Source: Phaeosaccion multiseriatum (lineage: Eukaryota > Ochrophyta, other classes). Taken from it: DNA of 64,000 nt. Location: NCBI GenBank assembly GCA_965112735.1, contig OZ218962.1, forward strand, positions 434,001 through 498,000, written 5' to 3'. The notes under the pieces are model-generated. The model made no database searches, was not told where the DNA came from, and was given only the letters and a program-made list of their open reading frames with translations. How positions within the stretch are numbered: the first letter of the stretch is position 1; each line of letters opens with the position of its first letter. A program made the translations under genes and the position numbers. Shown in pieces: positions 1-11,573 of the stretch.

Positions 1-59
1 AGAGAAGGACCCGAGGGAGGCAAAGTAAAGGAAGCACACCGCACCCCCCCTCGACGCCC

Positions 60-137
60 CACCGACACAGGCACACACGCACACACGCACACGCACACAC
101 GCACACACGCACACACGCGCACGCACGCACACACGCA
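60..137. repeat. (CA/CG)-rich dinucleotide microsatellite
   Basis: Irregular ACACACGC units directly downstream (in gene sense) of the last visible donor of the FHA-RRM gene, so inside its next intron. No acceptor is recognisable before the left edge. Confidence 0.8.
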
Positions 138-138
138 C

Positions 139-2363
139 CTGCTGGCTTTCCCGAGTCCCACCGAGAGGGCCGCTTGCCCGTGCGTGTCGAAGCGGTGGCT
201 CCTGACACCCCCGCGGGTCCTGACGCCCCCCCGGGTCCTGGTAAGCCCCCAGCGGCCGCCTTTCTCGCGTTCTCGAGTGCCTGTTGCATGATGAGGTCCA
301 GGGCAGGGCCTGAGCCTGATGATCCTGACACCAAGTCCCCTGTCCCTGCCCCTGCCCCTGCCCCGGCGGGGAGGGAAGAAGGAGGAGGAGCAAATGCCCC
401 ACCGCCAGCAGCAGGCGCAGCGGTGTGTCTCCGAGCTGGCTTGTTACCACCCGCTCGAGGCTCACTGCGCCGCACTTTGATGGGCCGGCCTTGGAAGTCA
501 TCCCCGTCAAGGAGAAGGGCCTTGGACACTGATAGGGCCCTACGGAAGCTCTGCAGGGGGGTAGGGGGGGGTGGGGTGATGGACCCAAGGGGGGAGGGGG
601 TTCAACATGAAGAACAAAGGAAGGGCGGGTTGTGTTGAGCCCAGGTATAAAGGAGGGGACAGCACGCTCACTTCAGTCCAGTACAGCCCCAATCCGCTTT
701 GAGGATGGGTCAGGATGGGCATCCGTGCGGCCCAACACCACTCAGTAGCAGCTGCAGGTCGTGCACTCACCACAAAGGCGATGCCCTTCCCCTCGCCCGT
801 CTCTCGGTCCCGAGGGAGGCGAACCTGTATGAGTGCATTGTATCGGAGAGGAGCATGTGAACATTTTTGCCAAGCGGTGGAGAGGGCACATGGATCAAAG
901 CGCAGTGTCAGTCAGGACCCTGCTAAGGACCTCTGTTCCTTCAATCTTGCCATCTCTTCTCTTCACGGTCCCCTCCCCTCAGCCCACGTTTCCTCGTTCT
1001 GCTTTTCCATCGCACCCTCCCCTCCCGTCCTCCCTCCCTCCCTCCCTCCCTCCCTCCCTCCCTCCCTCCCTCCCTCCCTCCCTCTCATCCCTCTCATCCC
1101 TCACCTCCACCACGTCTCCACAGTCCTGGAAGAGCTCCTGCACCATGTAGTCCGTTACAGAATAAGCAAGATTGCCCACATACACCGTCGCGTCCTCCTC
1201 AGACGGCATCTCCCATCCCCCTCCTCCTCCTCCTCCTCCTCCTCCTCCTCCTCCTGATGTACCACCAACTGCCGCCCGTCCCCGCCCCTCCTCCTCCATG
1301 CCCCCCATCATACGGTCGAGCAACTCCTGACGCTTCGTCTCTCGCAGTGAGGTGCTGAGGTGAGACACTTGGTAGTGCCTCGAAGAGAAGCCGAAGCTCA
1401 GCTTGCTTTGATTGGGTGTGATTGGGTGGGGTAACCACGGCTTGAGGCGCTCCCCGTCAACAAAGCAGCCGTTGGGGGCGCCCATGCAGATGAGGACGGG
1501 CCCCTGCTTGCCGTCGATGGCCAGCAGCGCGTGGTGCCGACTTACGGAAGGGTGCTGATTGATCCGACAGGGGGGGGGAGGAAGGAGGTGGGGAGAGAGT
1601 GTTTGGTCAATTGGTAAGTTGATTGATTCAATGTGCACAAGAGAGGAAAGAAGTGGAATGGGTAGTGTGGGGTAACACACGCACGCACGCACGCACACGG
1701 AAGACGTGTTGTGTATTGTAAGCACAACACACACACAAAAAACCACGCCGCGCCGAGTCCTTAGCCACCTGCGGTACGGTACGGTGCGGTGCCTCCCTTC
1801 CCACCTCTTTGATTGACACCAATCTGGCTGTGGTACCATGCCATGTACTGGGTAAAAGGCAAAAGGTCTAACCGACCCAAACTCCAACTCACTTACTTCC
1901 ATGACAATGTCGTTGTCCGGCAGCTTGCCCAGTGAGACGACGGCCTGCTTCTCCAGCTCCAGGTCCGAGTGCAGCAGCTTGTCTCCCTTCATCACAGACA
2001 CGCTGAGATGGCAGTCCAAGGGGTCGCACAGGGCGGGCAGGCTGCTCTTGACCCACGCGCGGGTGTCTGTGTTGGTGCGAATGTCCTCTGGGCAAGGTGC
2101 GTAAGGAGGGAATATCACAGGAGGGGGAGTTAGTGCTACAGCAGGGGGGGTGGGACTGGAGCAAGAGACAGCGTGGGGGGATGGATGAGGTGATGCAGGG
2201 AGGGGTGCGATCGGTCGGAAAACGGTGGCGATCGATGCCATTTGATTTCACTTCATTTGACTCTCACACGCACCTCGAATCAATGTGAGAGTATCCCCAA
2301 GCTTGTTCTGCGGCTGCCTTTTGGCGCTGCTGTCCTCTCCCTTCTTGCCCTTCTTCCCCTTCT

Positions 2364-2394
<31 letters not shown>

Positions 2395-3426
2395 ACTGCT
2401 ACTGCTGGCCCCCACCTCCACGAGGTCCCTCCTCCCCGTTGAGGCCAGCGCCTCCCTAAGCTTGGCGTGGCGCCGGTACTTGTCCTTGTGACAACAGAAG
2501 GGGGAGTGGGGAGAGTAGCAGGAAATGTGGGGCGTGAGACTCGGTAGGACCAACTTTGGGTAAAGCAGAGAGGATGGCGTCACGTCGCAATACAATGTCT
2601 TTCTTTGGTGTGTGCTGTGTCCATGTGTGTACTGTTCGCTGCCTTCCCGGCGGCTTCCTTCTCCTCCCACGATGGCAGTCTGTTCCGCAGTACCCGGGTA
2701 GTAAATTACTTGCCCTGACCAACTAAGCCCCCTCATCCACCCTCTCACACACCAATCCACCCACCCTCTCACTCACCAATCCACCCACCCTCTCACTCAC
2801 CAATTCACCCATCCTTTCACTCACCAATCCACCCACCCTCTCACCCACCCATCCCCCCTCTCACTCGCCCATTCACCCACTCACCCACCTCCCCACTCAC
2901 CCACTCACAAACACAAACCACCTCACTCACCCACCACCCCACTCACCCGCATGATAGCCTCCAGTAGGCCGTCGAACTTGCTCCTCCAGGCGTCGCTCGG
3001 GCCTCCCTCCCCCTCCAAGGCCTCTGTGGCGATGTCTGCCGCCTCCTGTACGCTTTTTGCGGCCAAGATGCGCTCTCGACACGAAGCCGATGTGGTTTTC
3101 GAGGCCTCCAGAGCGTGCTGCGGTCACGAACAAGGGGTGGTGAGGGGAGGGAAGGAGGGGGGCAGATTAGGCCATCCTCCTCACTGCAGCTCCTCCTACA
3201 CGTACTCCTCGGTCCAGAGAGACAAACCCTACGAAAGCAACTCGCAAAGGACCATTTGAGGCCAAGCAAGCCCCCCTTTTTGGATCCAACTCACCTGAGG
3301 AGAGGGGTAAAGCAGGCCATCTTCTGGGAGCCGAACTTTGCACCTATAGGACAGCTGCAGCATCTCAAACCCTTCTGTGGAGTCCTCAGTGCTTCCCGGA
3401 GCGGCTATTCGCACTGGAGGCTCCAT
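139..3426 (-). CDS. FHA domain plus RRM RNA-binding protein (3' end beyond the window)
   Basis: Seven exons read on the minus strand: 3426-3295, 3117-2947, 2484-2274, 2087-1897, 1554-1105, 824-771 and 550-139; phases agree at every junction. The start is the ATG at 3426 (MEPPVRIAAPG). After a variable N-terminus with a poly-Ser tract, exons 4-5 encode an FHA phosphothreonine-binding domain: GKLPDNDIVME joined to HPSVSRHHALL, then NGCFVDGERL. Exons 5-7 encode one RRM: RNP2-like VYVGNLAYS, RNP1-like GKGIAFVSF, and GRPIKVRR at the end. A Gly/Ala/Pro-rich tail ending KRPSRWDSG follows, and the last visible exon ends in a GT donor at 138, so more exons lie to the left. FHA binds phosphorylated partners and RRM binds RNA, so a role in splicing or mRNA processing is inferred from the domains only. 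The combination is unusual to me. The domains are secure; the gene name is not. Confidence 0.82.
1023..1083. repeat. (CCCT)n tetranucleotide repeat in an intron
   Basis: About 15 units of CCCT on the plus strand. In the sense of the FHA-RRM gene this is (AGGG)n, close behind the donor of the intron that splits the RRM. Confidence 0.9.
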
Positions 3427-3688
3427 TATGTTACAGAGAGATAATAGATATTCGTGGGGGAAAAGAGGAAGAAATCACCGTCAAGTGCCATCCATCCATC
3501 CATCCGTCCCGTTTTCACTTTCTCCTCTTCTTCTCCTTTCGTGCCTGCAAGACCAGATACGGGACAACGGCTGCCTCCCTGCTGCTCTCTATAGCGCGGA
3601 GAGCTTTCCTCTTTTTTACACTTATCCCCCCACAGGGCGGCTCGTGGATCATCCCCCGCCCGGCCTCGGGGCGGCTGGTGCCTCCATC
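3427..3688. promoter_or_regulatory. shared upstream region of FHA-RRM gene and ankyrin gene
   Basis: 262 bp separate two divergent start codons. No TATA box is obvious. The stretch must hold both 5' UTRs and core promoters, if the chosen starts are right. Confidence 0.5.
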
Positions 3689-5445
3689 ATGCAGAGCACA
3701 ACATTCAGCAGAGAGGTAAGCCCCTTCGTATGGCCATGCGTTCTGTTCCGGGGACGAATTGGTTCGACGCTGAACGGCGTGGCCTTCCCTCGGTGGAAAT
3801 GTTATACTTCTCCCCCCTTCCCATCACCGGCTTTCTCTTCTTTCTCTCCCTTCCCTTCGCCTCCCCTTCATCTTCGCGGGAGGGCAAAGGTCTCTACCAG
3901 CGGGTCGCCTCCCAAGAGCAGTGACTCACCTCTGGTTTTTCGCCGTTTTCGCCCCCCCCCGCGCTCTCTCCTCCCTCGGGGCGACACAAGGCCACGCGCC
4001 TCAACGACACCATCAGCGAGATGAAGACTATCAAGGACGTCAAACGAGCCATCATCGCCCTTGTTGCCAAAGAGGGGGGGAGGAGGGCTTGCCTCGACGC
4101 CGCGATATGTGCTGACGGGCACCCTCCAATGACTGTAGCGGCGATGGGGGGTAGAGCAGACATCGTGGAGCTTCTACTGGGGGAAGGGGCATCTCCAAAC
4201 CACAAAGCGATGACTCCTAACATCGTCACACCATTGATGGGGGCTTGTTCACGTGGCCATCTGAACGTTGTGCAGATACTGATGGAGGCCGGTGCTGATT
4301 TAGATCAAGACGTTGACGTGGGGACGGCCTTGAGTACAGCTTCAAAGTGTGGACACACAGAAGTCGTCAGAGCTTTAATCGCGGGGGGCGCCAATGTGGA
4401 CAAGGGCGACAACAAGGGATTTACACCTCTGAGCTTAGCTGCACGAGAGAATGATGAGGGGGTTGTGAGGCTGCTCCTTGCGGCCAATGCGAATGTGAAC
4501 AAGGCCGCCAACGACGGATACACACCACTGGCAATTGCGTCGCTGTGCGGTCATGAGGAGGTGGCGAAGTTGCTCATTGCCGCCAACGCAGATGTGAACC
4601 AACTGCGGAAAGACGGAACTTCGCCACTTTATTTGGCCAGTGCCCAGGGCCATGCTTGCGTGGTGAGGAGGCTTTTGGCAGCTGGCGCGGAGGTGGATGC
4701 AGATCCTGGTGAGGACGCTACGTCTCTCATGACGGCAGCGCTTAGTGGACACGCTGAGGTGCTGCGTGAGCTCGTATCGGCAGGGGCAGACGTGGATCGA
4801 CATGACGCGCATGGGAATACTGCTCTCATGGTGGCAGCGGATAGTGGACACGGTGAGGTGCTGCGTGCGCTCGTATCCGCAGGGGCAGACGTGGATCGAC
4901 TTGACGCGCATGGGAATACTGCTCTCATGGCGGCAGCGGCTAGTGGAGACGCTGAGGTGTTGCGTGAGCTCGTATCGGTAGGGGCAGACGTGGATCGACA
5001 TGACGCGGAGGGGAGTACTGCTATGCACTACGCTGCTGAAGCCGGACATGGGCATGCCCTGCATATCCTGCTCAAGGCCGGGGCTGAGGTGGATGTCAAG
5101 GATACATTCGGAAGCACTCCCCTCTTCTCCGCAGCAGACGAAAATCATGGAGGGGCGATGCACGAGCTTCTCTGCGCAGGGGCGTCTGTGGGCAAGGCTC
5201 TGACTGCTGCTCGAGAGTTCGGTGTCCTGCAAGAGGTCCGTGATCGTCTTCTGATGGCAGACAAGCGATGCTTTGACTCCCAAAGCCCTGCGGACATTAT
5301 GCGGACGTGCGACTCGACCTTCGGCAAGGAGAGGGGCCTACCGCCGCAGGAGAGGGGCGTCTGTTCCGACAACGTGCTGGAAGTGGCCGCAGGCATGCGC
5401 GGAGCCGACGACGCTTCCAGGTGGGCGAAGCAAGACACACATTGA
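3689..5445 (+). CDS. ankyrin-repeat protein
   Basis: Two exons: 3689-3715 (nine codons, MQSTTFSRE) and 3991-5445, joined in phase through GTAAGC and ACACAAG; 484 residues. About eleven ankyrin repeats fill residues ~40-410, with the usual signature (TPL..A...G..EVV..LL.AGA.V). Repeats 7-9 are nearly identical at DNA level (4735-5010, ~99-bp units), which points to recent tandem duplication. The C-terminal ~75 residues match no domain I know. There is no signal peptide or membrane segment. Ankyrin arrays are protein-binding scaffolds, so the partner cannot be inferred. The ATG at 4021 would give a shorter protein without exon 1; the in-frame splice to a clean ATG favours the two-exon model. 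Confidence 0.85.
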
Positions 5446-6688
5446 AGGGGAGAGACGACGACTGCCTCGAAGCGAGCAAGAGAGTCGAGGAGGGAGGAAT
5501 TGGAGTCTTGCATGCAGCGGGCTGTCGCTCGCGAAAGTCATCCTTGCTTGCTTGCTTGCCAGCGTCGGATAGATTGCTTGCCAGCGTCGGATAGATTGCA
5601 TGCAAGCACCAGCTGTGGAGAGGCGAAGGACAGGGAAATGAACAATGTGAGGGGAAACGGGATACAATGGGGAGGGTGGAATCGACAATGGGGTGAAGTG
5701 CAGCAGCATGACAAGGGGCAAAGGGAATCACACTTCTCTTTAGGAGGCAAACCCGCTTGAGTTGCCTGGGGACACGCAATAGTTTAGTTCAGGGGGATGT
5801 TAGAAGTGCAGGGATGGCTGACGGGGATGTTGAAAGTCAGTGTTAAGTCAAATGGCCCAGGCCCGGGCAAATACGGTGAGAAACTGTGCGTGGCCCGTTT
5901 CTCACTCACCTCCCAGCAGGGATAAAGCTAATAGAGACAAGGCTGGCTGCCAGGCTGGCTTTGGGGTTGCTATTACCTTGTCCATGCGTCTAGTCCTATC
6001 CTATGTGGAGAGCAACGTGACTCTTTACATTCAGGAGCGGGGAGGGGGGCCAGCCGACCCCTGCAGATCCGTCATACACACATTGACTTATTGCGAACTG
6101 CCCACATAAATATTGTTCTTAAAATTAATTAGTTAATGCTTACGCATGTGGGGCCGCTACCTCCCTCTGTCTGTGAGTAGGAAGGTACCCCCAAGCTGAG
6201 CGCTGCGGTCCGGCCCCAAAGGGAGAGAGTGACGAGAAGTGATGCTAAGACTGAGTGTACTAGAGACTGAGGCTACTCCACCCAGAGACCCTGGAAGCTT
6301 CCTTGTGTTGAAGGAAGCTTTCCACTTGGTCTTTACGGGTCCGGAGATGAGGCAGGGGCCAGCCAGCCCCAGCCAGGCTCCGTCACGCCTTACTGACACA
6401 TAAATTCTACCTATATAGTACATAACAATTACGTAATTGAGCCCATCCCAGCTCCACCACACGCAATTGAGCCCATCTGACCCTTCACCAAACTACTGTA
6501 TATAATACCCCCTCCCCCTCCACCACCTGCCAACTCATACGCGTAACCAACTCGTCAATGCCCTGTCTCCCTTACAGGCCTATACCGCTCCGGTGTCGGG
6601 CTCACTGAACCATTTGCCAAGTCATACGCAAACATGTATGTCAATGCCCCCCCACCCAACCTCCTGCCATTCCACTATTGTATACTGC
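5446..6688. other. intergenic spacer between convergent genes
   Basis: No supported gene in 1.24 kb. It holds a perfect tandem pair of a 22-bp unit at 5554-5575 and 5576-5597 (GCTTGCCAGCG...GATAGATT). Between 6100 and 6680 are AT-rich patches and degenerate repeated phrases such as CATACGC...GTCAATGCCC (around 6540 and 6625). Confidence 0.7.
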
Positions 6689-8461
6689 TCATACCTTCTT
6701 CTTGGTCTTTTTAGGGGGTTGACCTTGATCTTTCTTTGACGCAGCACGTTCGCGCTTCTTAGGGGCTTGGTCATTATCTTTCTTTGACGCAGCACTTTCG
6801 CGCTTCTTGGGCTTGGGCTTCATTTCGCAAGCCGCTCCTGCCGCCTCAACGGCGCTGTCCTCGGCTTCCTCGTCTTCCTCGACTTCTTCAATGGAGATCA
6901 TCCATGGTTCAAACGCATCGTCAAACAAATCCAGCAAGCCATCATGAAGTGTGTCAATGTCGTTGGTCGAACGCATCACGACCTCCCATTTCTTCATTTC
7001 CGCGTCGGTAAGCAAGCACGCGTCCAGAGTACTCTCTAAAAGAGCCTGATCGAGTCCCGCGCCAATAAAGACGATTTTCTGACGTCGATCACCCCATTCA
7101 CCATCCATCGCCTTCTTGATGGCGTCACGAAGCTCTGGTTCCCAGTCTTCTTCATCCATGCAGGCGTAAAATGTTTGACCAGCACGTATCGTCAACATAC
7201 ACCCAGCTTGAGACCATTCGCCAGCGGCCATAGGGCGCGTTGCAAGCCAGAAAGATCCCTTGGAACGAAGTACGGGTCCAAACGACTTGTCCTTCTTTTT
7301 CGCCTCAACGATTTCCTGTGGCGTGGCTTGAGGTGTGTCGGCGTGTTCATCTTCATCTTCGCCTTCGCTTTTTTCCTTGTCATCTTCCCCCTCCGCGTCT
7401 TCCTCCGCCGCTTCTTCAGGTGGAGGGTCGTCTTGCATCATCAGAAAGCGAGAGTCAAGGAGTCCCCCCAGACGCATGGGATGGAACGGGCGTTTTCGAG
7501 AATAAACGAAGCTTGTGATGCCGTACTCAACCGTTTCGGGCACCGGGGCTCTCTTCCCATTACTTTGGGTCGTCATCTCTCCCAGAGAACGTAACCATCC
7601 TGCAGAGGTAGAAGCGGTTTCGAAATCGAACTTGCCAGTGTTGAGAATCTTGTCCAATGGGGCGACCGAGTGTTTGGTTTGGAGGACCTCGGCAACAGGG
7701 TTCAAAGACTTGACGATCGTACTGATTTTGCCCAACACCTTCTTGGAGACCATGTCGGTCTTGTTGACGAGAATTACGTCGGCAAACTCGATCTGGTCCA
7801 CCATCAAGTTGGTAATCGTACGCTCGGTTCCATCGTCAAGGACTTCGCTGGAGTCGAAGGTGTCCAAAAAGTTGAGGGCATCAATCACCGTCACGCACGT
7901 GTCTAGACGCGCAATCTTGTTGATTCCACCAAGCTCAATCAACGCGTCATACGTCTTCTTGAATTGCTGGTCTTCCTCCGAATCGCCGTGTTCAATCGCG
8001 TCCTGAACAAATTCCGTCGTAAACGTCTCGGCAACTTGCATTGGCTCCGAAATCCCGGTGGATTCAATGATGATGCAGTCAAACGAGCCCTGCTTTGCCA
8101 GGTTATAGACTTCCTCCAGCAAATCACCACGTAAAGTGCAGCAGATGCAGCCATTCTCCATCGATACCAACTTTTCCTTCTTCTGGACCATGTTTTTGAC
8201 CAAACCCGCGTCAATGTTACGGGCAGCCATGTCATTCACGATGACCGCACATCGATAGCCATGATCCTTGGATTGGAGAATGTATTTCAGCAGTGTCGTC
8301 TTGCCGGCACCGAGAAAGCCACTGAGAAGCGTGATGGGAAGCGCCTTGACAACCATCCTCCTACTCTCCCTTCTACGCAAGCGGGACAAGGAGGCAAGGG
8401 TACTAAAGACCTTGAAGGAGGAAAGGGGAGGAATCTTCTTGCCAAATGTGATTCCCTCCAT
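6689..8461 (-). CDS. COG0523/CobW-family P-loop GTPase (metal chaperone family)
   Basis: Single-exon, 590 residues from the ATG at 8461; the in-frame ATG at 8356 is the alternative. The upstream version adds a basic, Ser/Leu-rich leader (ITFGKKIPPLSSFKVFSTLA) that could target an organelle. From 8461, Walker A GFLGAGKT is at residues 48-55 and the family's C-x-C-C metal site (GCICCTLR) is at 104-111. The NKTD-type base-recognition motif (LVNKTDM) and a C-terminal CobW_C domain (GSFWLATRP...GQTFYACMDEEDWEP) follow. An acidic loop with few His and a Lys-rich tail with two KKRE(R/S)AASKK units end the protein. COG0523 proteins bind GTP and transfer metal, often zinc, to client enzymes; the client is unknown. 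It is intronless among intron-rich neighbours. Confidence 0.9.
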   Translation of the reverse strand: MEGITFGKKIPPLSSFKVFSTLASLSRLRRRESRRMVVKALPITLLSGFLGAGKTTLLKYILQSKDHGYRCAVIVNDMAARNIDAGLVKNMVQKKEKLVSMENGCICCTLRGDLLEEVYNLAKQGSFDCIIIESTGISEPMQVAETFTTEFVQDAIEHGDSEEDQQFKKTYDALIELGGINKIARLDTCVTVIDALNFLDTFDSSEVLDDGTERTITNLMVDQIEFADVILVNKTDMVSKKVLGKISTIVKSLNPVAEVLQTKHSVAPLDKILNTGKFDFETASTSAGWLRSLGEMTTQSNGKRAPVPETVEYGITSFVYSRKRPFHPMRLGGLLDSRFLMMQDDPPPEEAAEEDAEGEDDKEKSEGEDEDEHADTPQATPQEIVEAKKKDKSFGPVLRSKGSFWLATRPMAAGEWSQAGCMLTIRAGQTFYACMDEEDWEPELRDAIKKAMDGEWGDRRQKIVFIGAGLDQALLESTLDACLLTDAEMKKWEVVMRSTNDIDTLHDGLLDLFDDAFEPWMISIEEVEEDEEAEDSAVEAAGAACEMKPKPKKRESAASKKDNDQAPKKRERAASKKDQGQPPKKTKKKV

Positions 8462-8747
8462 CAAATGCCCTGCCCCCTGGGGTTCTTGCCTTACGAATCG
8501 CTTAGGGCGAGGCCCTTGATTTACCCTTGCTGTGTTCCTCCCCCCCTCCTCCTCCCACACTGGCCCTTACTACTTCCTCAGTATTCTCTCCGCCGGGAAG
8601 CTGAACTCGGACGTACCAGTGGCAGCATTGCGTATTCTCCTCCAGCAGAAGGAGATTTCTTTATATTCCCCCCCACCCCTTCCCATCTCCTCCGTCCTTG
8701 AGTCTCCCTCCCGATTGTGGGGGCTCGTGAAGGATTGAGTCAGCCCC
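8462..8747. promoter_or_regulatory. shared upstream region of CobW-family gene and CSN6
   Basis: 286 bp between divergent starts. Pyrimidine-rich on the plus strand (TCCTCCCACACTGGCCC, CCCCCCACCCC). No TATA box seen. Confidence 0.5.
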
Positions 8748-11573
8748 ATGCCGTCATCGATGGAAGTGGACACAGGGGAGACGGCGGGAGGGGAGGAGAC
8801 GAAGGGCGGGGAAGGATCGGTAGCCGCCGCAGCAGCAGCGGCAGGAGGAGGAGGGGGGGGAGCGGACAGCAAGGAGGGGCAGCGAAACGTTCTGCTGCAC
8901 CCGGTGAGTCTTACAGCCGCTCCTCTCTGACATTGTACACTGTATTGAGCAGCACTAGGAGGTCTCATGGCGTGTTCGTTGCTTTACAACGCATGACGAC
9001 TTCGGGACGTTCAGACGCAAAAAAGCTCAACGCTGGATACTCGATATCCACCCTTACATCCCTCCACCCCTTCTGCGTTCCCGCTGCTGCGGGACTGCAG
9101 CAGCCCTCCAGCCTGTGGCGGTCTCGCTCTTTGCATTCTTAATCCCCGACCCATGGCTGCCCCTCACACCCCACTGCACCGTCACTGTACCGCACTGCCT
9201 CCCTCAGCTGGCCATCATCAACATCTGCGACCACTACACCCGCGTGTCCACCGGTGGAGGGCAAGGCCCCAAGGACGGACGCATCATTGGTTTGCTCTTC
9301 GGTCTGCAGCAGGGCCTCGACGTACACATCTTCGACTCCGCAGGTCAGTCCACTCCACACTGAGAAGGAAGGGCAAGAAAAGAGAGAAAGAGAAGAGAAA
9401 GAGAAGAATATTCCCTCGGGGACGGACGGGGTGGGGATGAAGGTGAAGGGCGGGGGTGGCTGCCTCATGTCCTCTCACTCCCCCCTATTATCGTTTTTAA
9501 AGGCTTGGGACGAAGAGCAGTGAAGAGGCGGCTTGGTCCTCCGTCTCCCTCCCCCCCCCCACCCCACTTGACCCCCCTTTGCTCCTCTATGTACCCTACC
9601 CCATGGTATGGTGGGTAGTCCTTCTGCCTCTTGACTCGTGTATTTCCCCTCCCTCCCGTCTCCCTCATCCTCTGCCACCCACTGCCATCCCGTGGCTGCA
9701 GAGACCCGCGTGGAGGAGAGTGGCGAGAGCGTGACGCTGGTGACGGCGGCTGTACAGAAGCAGAAGGAGCTGTTCGAGGCTGTGTATCCGCTCTACGAGA
9801 TAATCGGATGGTACTCTGTGGGGGAGGAGGTCAGTGTCCAGTTGCAGCTCATGGGGCACCGAAAGGGAGGGGACGGGGAGGGAGGTCGGAGGGAGAGCAG
9901 AGGGAGAGAGAGTATAGAGAAGGAGGGAGAAGGGGGGGGGGGGGGAGGGGAGAAGTGGTGGGGGGGGTGGAGAGGTAGATACGGAGGGGGAAGACATGCG
10001 GATAGGGATAGAGAGGGAGAAAGGGGAGAGAGATGGAGAGACACCAGGAGAGGAAGGGGGGAGGAGCTGGAGAGATAGAGAGAGAGGCACTTCACTCACT
10101 GCCTCGCTGGTCGTCCAAAGGGGGCTTCAGTCTCAACTCATTCGCTCCTCCCTACTTATACCCATGCCCATATTTCTATCTTTGCCTGTATGCCCTGCTG
10201 TGTCTGTGTGCATAGGTGAAGGCATCTGACATCGGCATGCAGCGGCAAATGTTCCCCTTCAACGAGAGCCCCCTCTTCATGCTGCTCAACCCAAAGCCCG
10301 TGCAGGTAGAGGCGTATGGGCCATGTATGGGGCGTAGAAGTAGAGGGAAGGCTTGTGGGGCATGGGTGTGGGTGCGTGCGTGCGTGCGTGCGTGGGTGGG
10401 TGGGTGTGGTTGGGCAGGATGCCTCAGTGTAGTCGTAAACCCGGAGGCGGGATCCTTCCCGTGTTGGTTTCCCGTCCCTCATCGACTCCCCCCCCGTGCC
10501 CCTCGCGCCCTAACACAAAGCTGAAAACTGAAACCTGAATCACCTCTTCTGGTGTGCATCCGTACGTCTGCCTGCCTCGTCTGCCTCTTTATTCTTTTTG
10601 CCATGTTCCTCTGTCTGTCCGCCTATCCATCCATCCATCTCATCGATCTATCCCCCCATCTCTGTGCATCTGCTGCTCCATCTGCCTCTACCCATCTGTC
10701 CATCCCTCTGCATCCATCTGCCTGCAGGGTGCCAAGGAGCTTCCCGTGCTGATCCACGAAGCTGAGGTGCACGTGGTGGACGCTCAGCCCGCCCTCCTTT
10801 TCGTGCCGCTGCCCTTCCAGCTGGAGACTGCACAGGCGGAGCAGATCAGTGTCGAGCACGTAGCTAAGGCCACGCCCGCTGATCCCAACACCTCAGGTGA
10901 GTGAGGGGGTTGCGAGGGGAAAGAGGGAGGGACAGAGGGATGGATGTGGGAGTGGAGGGGGGCGGTGTAGAAGAGAGGAGGAAGGACTAGGGGGGGGCGG
11001 GATGTGTGCTTTTTTGTAGCTTTCATTCTCTGTCTCTCTCATTCCCTTTCAACTCTCTCGCATGCTCTCTTTCTTCCTCCCTCTCTCCATCACTTCACTC
11101 TCCCCCCCTTAACAGTCGTGGACACACACACAGACACCGTTGCCACATCCCTACGGACGCTTCTCAACCGCATCAGAGTGCTCAAGCAGTTCCTCAGGGA
11201 GACAGAGCAGGGTAAGACAAATGACAACTGGCGACCTATCTCGAGAGGAATGAACGAACACAACATGGAGAGGGCGGCAGCAGACGGAGGCAGGCAGCTC
11301 TCTCCCTAACTCCCTCTCTACCTGCCGCACCACCACCCACCACCACTCACAGGGGGCCTACCGCCCGACTACCGCCTGCTGCGCGAGATGTCAAGCCTGT
11401 GCAACCAGTTGCCCGTGCTGCCCTCGGGGGACGAGTTTGCGCTTGATGTCACGGACTCTCTGGCGGTGACATTCATGGCGACTGTGCAGACTACCACGGC
11501 GGCCCTGCACGGGCTCACGGAAAAGTTCGGGTTGGTGTCCAGGGACAAGGGCAAGCGCGGCTGTCTGGCCTGA
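8748..11573 (+). CDS. CSN6: COP9 signalosome subunit 6 (MPN-minus subunit)
   Basis: Seven exons: 8748-8903, 9208-9343, 9702-9829, 10216-10305, 10728-10896, 11116-11211 and 11353-11573. They total 996 nt in frame (331 residues), close to the usual CSN6 length. An Ala/Gly-rich N-terminus precedes an MPN domain: LLHPLAIINICDHYTRV, then IIGLLFGLQQG, IGWYSVGEEV and ESPLFMLLN (residues ~50-150). The catalytic JAMM histidines are absent, as expected for subunit 6. The C-terminal helices include VEHVAKATPADPN and LLNRIRVLKQFL. In the COP9 signalosome CSN6 pairs with CSN5, which removes NEDD8 from cullins. The next gene downstream on the same strand encodes NAE1, which starts NEDD8 attachment. All seven junctions use GT-AG and close in phase. 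Confidence 0.92.

Noticed and set aside
174-638. Plus-strand frame starting MPVRVEAVAPD
   Set aside because: Antisense shadow of the RRM tail exon; no homology and the minus strand encodes a clear RRM end.
640-656. TATAAA-like GGTATAAAGGAGG on the plus strand
   Set aside because: It lies inside an intron of the minus-strand FHA-RRM gene and no plus-strand gene follows. The same holds for GGTATAAAGGC at 22574 in the Cys-rich gene.
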